From positions 1 through 41,607 of the forward strand of contig NZ_RQVT01000043.1 in the NCBI RefSeq assembly GCF_004010055.1: a stretch of DNA of 41,607 nucleotides, given 5' to 3'. The translations under genes and the position numbers were made by a program. Under the pieces are notes generated by a model. It saw only the letters and a list, made by a program, of their open reading frames with translations, ran no database searches and was not told the origin of the DNA. The stretch is from Psychroflexus aestuariivivens (lineage in GTDB: Bacteria > Bacteroidota > Bacteroidia > Flavobacteriales > Flavobacteriaceae). Below are positions 40,660-41,607 of the stretch, in pieces (the stretch's first letter is position 1; every line of letters begins with the position of its first letter).

Positions 40660-41607
40660 ATGAAAAAATTATTTTTATCAGTAACGATTTTAGCCACGTT
40701 GTTTTTGGTGTCTTGTTCGGACGACGATGACAATGTAGGTGGAGGAGGTAACGACGATCCAGCAGGAGAGATTGTTGTCTCAGGTTCTATTGAAGAGGAC
40801 GTGACTTGGACAAAAGACAACATTTACATCTTAAATGGTAAAGTTGTTGTTGATGGTGGAGCTACGTTAACCATTGAAGCCGGAACAGTTATTAAAGGTG
40901 AAGAAGGTGTGCAAACTCAGGCTTCAGCTTTGGTAATCGACAGAGATGCAACTTTAAATGCTAATGGAACTGCTGGCGAGCCAATTATTTTCACTTCAGT
41001 ATTAGATGATATTGAACCTGGTCAGAAGACAAGTCCAAACTTAAGTGTTAATGATAGAGCGCTTTGGGGTGGTGTTATTGTCTTGGGTAATGCGCCATGT
41101 TCATTTGAAGGTGATGCTACAGAAGAATTGATAGAAGGTATTCCTGCGGGTTCTGGTTACGGATTGTATGGTGGAAATGACCCTGCAGATAGTTCAGGTA
41201 ACATTGAATATATTTCGATCCGTCACGGTGGAGCTAACATTGGTGAAGGAAACGAAATCAACGGTTTGACACTTGGTGGAGTTGGAAATGGTACTACAAT
41301 CAATCACATCGAAGTTATTGCTAATCTTGATGATGGTGTTGAGTTTTTTGGTGGAACTGTTGATGCTTCAAATATTGTAGTTTGGGGAGTTGGAGATGAC
41401 GCTGTAGATATTGACCAAGCTTATAGTGGTACAGTGTCAAATGTTGCAATTGTGATGAACAATGTTTCAGATCACGGTTTGGAAATCGATGGTCCAGAAG
41501 GTTCAGCAACTGGTATGTATACTTTGCAAGACGTAACTATTTTTTCAGATGATTCTGAAACTGGGTCAAACTCTGGAAACAGAGAATTTGCTCAATTCCG
41601 TTCAAGT
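40660..41607 (+). CDS. Beta-helix lipoprotein (runs off the window)
   Basis: Open from ATG 40660 to the window end, 316 codons with no stop. Lipobox LVSC (C18) and acidic SDDDDN for surface exposure. Then repeated short strands typical of a right-handed parallel beta-helix: VDGGATLTIEAGTVIKG, ALWGGVIVLGNAP, NGLTLGGVGNGTTINHIEVI, VEFFGGTVDAS and DDAVDIDQAYSGT. Similar lipoproteins are common in marine flavobacteria, often near TonB-dependent receptors, with no defined activity. 3' end and any sorting domain are outside the window. Confidence 0.8.
   Translation, partial: MKKLFLSVTILATLFLVSCSDDDDNVGGGGNDDPAGEIVVSGSIEEDVTWTKDNIYILNGKVVVDGGATLTIEAGTVIKGEEGVQTQASALVIDRDATLNANGTAGEPIIFTSVLDDIEPGQKTSPNLSVNDRALWGGVIVLGNAPCSFEGDATEELIEGIPAGSGYGLYGGNDPADSSGNIEYISIRHGGANIGEGNEINGLTLGGVGNGTTINHIEVIANLDDGVEFFGGTVDASNIVVWGVGDDAVDIDQAYSGTVSNVAIVMNNVSDHGLEIDGPEGSATGMYTLQDVTIFSDDSETGSNSGNREFAQFRSS

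Noticed and set aside
41321-41509. Minus-strand ORF rich in His, Gln and Leu
   Set aside because: It is the antisense shadow of the beta-helix lipoprotein, whose frame is open throughout and has a clear lipobox.

Overview
The window is a low-GC chromosomal segment from a marine-type Bacteroidetes, most likely a flavobacterium (family Flavobacteriaceae). The signs are Bacteroidetes-type promoters (TTG, about 17-23 nt, TAnnTTTG), AT-rich translation starts without clear Shine-Dalgarno sequences, secreted proteins with type IX secretion system (T9SS) C-terminal domains, SprB-like repeat adhesins, DUF2975/DUF3667/DUF4953/DUF5689 families and a PorT-like outer-membrane barrel. I see no phage, IS element, CRISPR array, tRNA or rRNA gene. 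Both ends cut genes: a T9SS type-B protein on the left and a beta-helix lipoprotein on the right.

Layout. 1-2.8 kb: tail of a T9SS protein, thiL, then a leftward DUF2975-DUF2975-HTH operon with two palindromic operators at its promoter. 2.8-11.9 kb: the seven-gene Mrp Na+/H+ antiporter operon (mrpABCDEFG), running by overlap into biotin genes bioF and bioD, with bioA from its own promoter; a start-less coding remnant lies between bioF and bioD. 11.9-13.7 kb: a barrel protein and a split YeeE/YedE sulfur transporter pair. 13.7-17.4 kb: an intergenic region with three ATACCC-N6-GGGTAT palindromes, then a lipoprotein / TPR histidine kinase / LuxR-type response regulator operon. 17.6-20.1 kb: a large DUF4953-type zinc peptidase lipoprotein. 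20.4-23.7 kb: three tandem secreted adhesin-like proteins, the last with a T9SS-B domain. 23.9-25.4 kb: a strongly promoted lipoprotein with a cysteine-paired tail and a TraB/TIKI-like lipoprotein.

25.5-32 kb: a beta-lactamase-fold serine hydrolase, phenylalanine 4-monooxygenase (PAH), a lipocalin-like lipoprotein, a large barrel/coiled-coil protein and a divergent OmpA-family protein. 32-34.7 kb: serS behind a structured leader, and a DUF3667 membrane protein. 34.7-37.6 kb: a leftward operon for iron-sulfur and electron-transfer functions (Mrp/ApbC ATPase, NifU-type scaffold, ferredoxin-NADP reductase, 2Fe-2S ferredoxin). 37.7-41.6 kb: a LuxE-like acyltransferase-family protein, a T9SS-A/DUF5689 secreted protein, and a divergent beta-helix lipoprotein.

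The most notable find is a classical transcription attenuator in front of the PAH gene. A hidden 22-codon leader peptide carries four consecutive Tyr codons and is followed by alternating complementary segments (1:2, 2:3, 3:4) and an intrinsic terminator ending 8 nt before the PAH ATG. The product of PAH is tyrosine, so the logic is direct end-product control. Other signals worth checking are the tandem 17-bp palindromes plus (AC)n hairpin leader upstream of the cysteine-paired lipoprotein, a three-copy terminator repeat with compensatory base changes, the ATACCC palindromes beside the two-component operon, and a long hairpin embedded in the signal-peptide codons of a T9SS protein.
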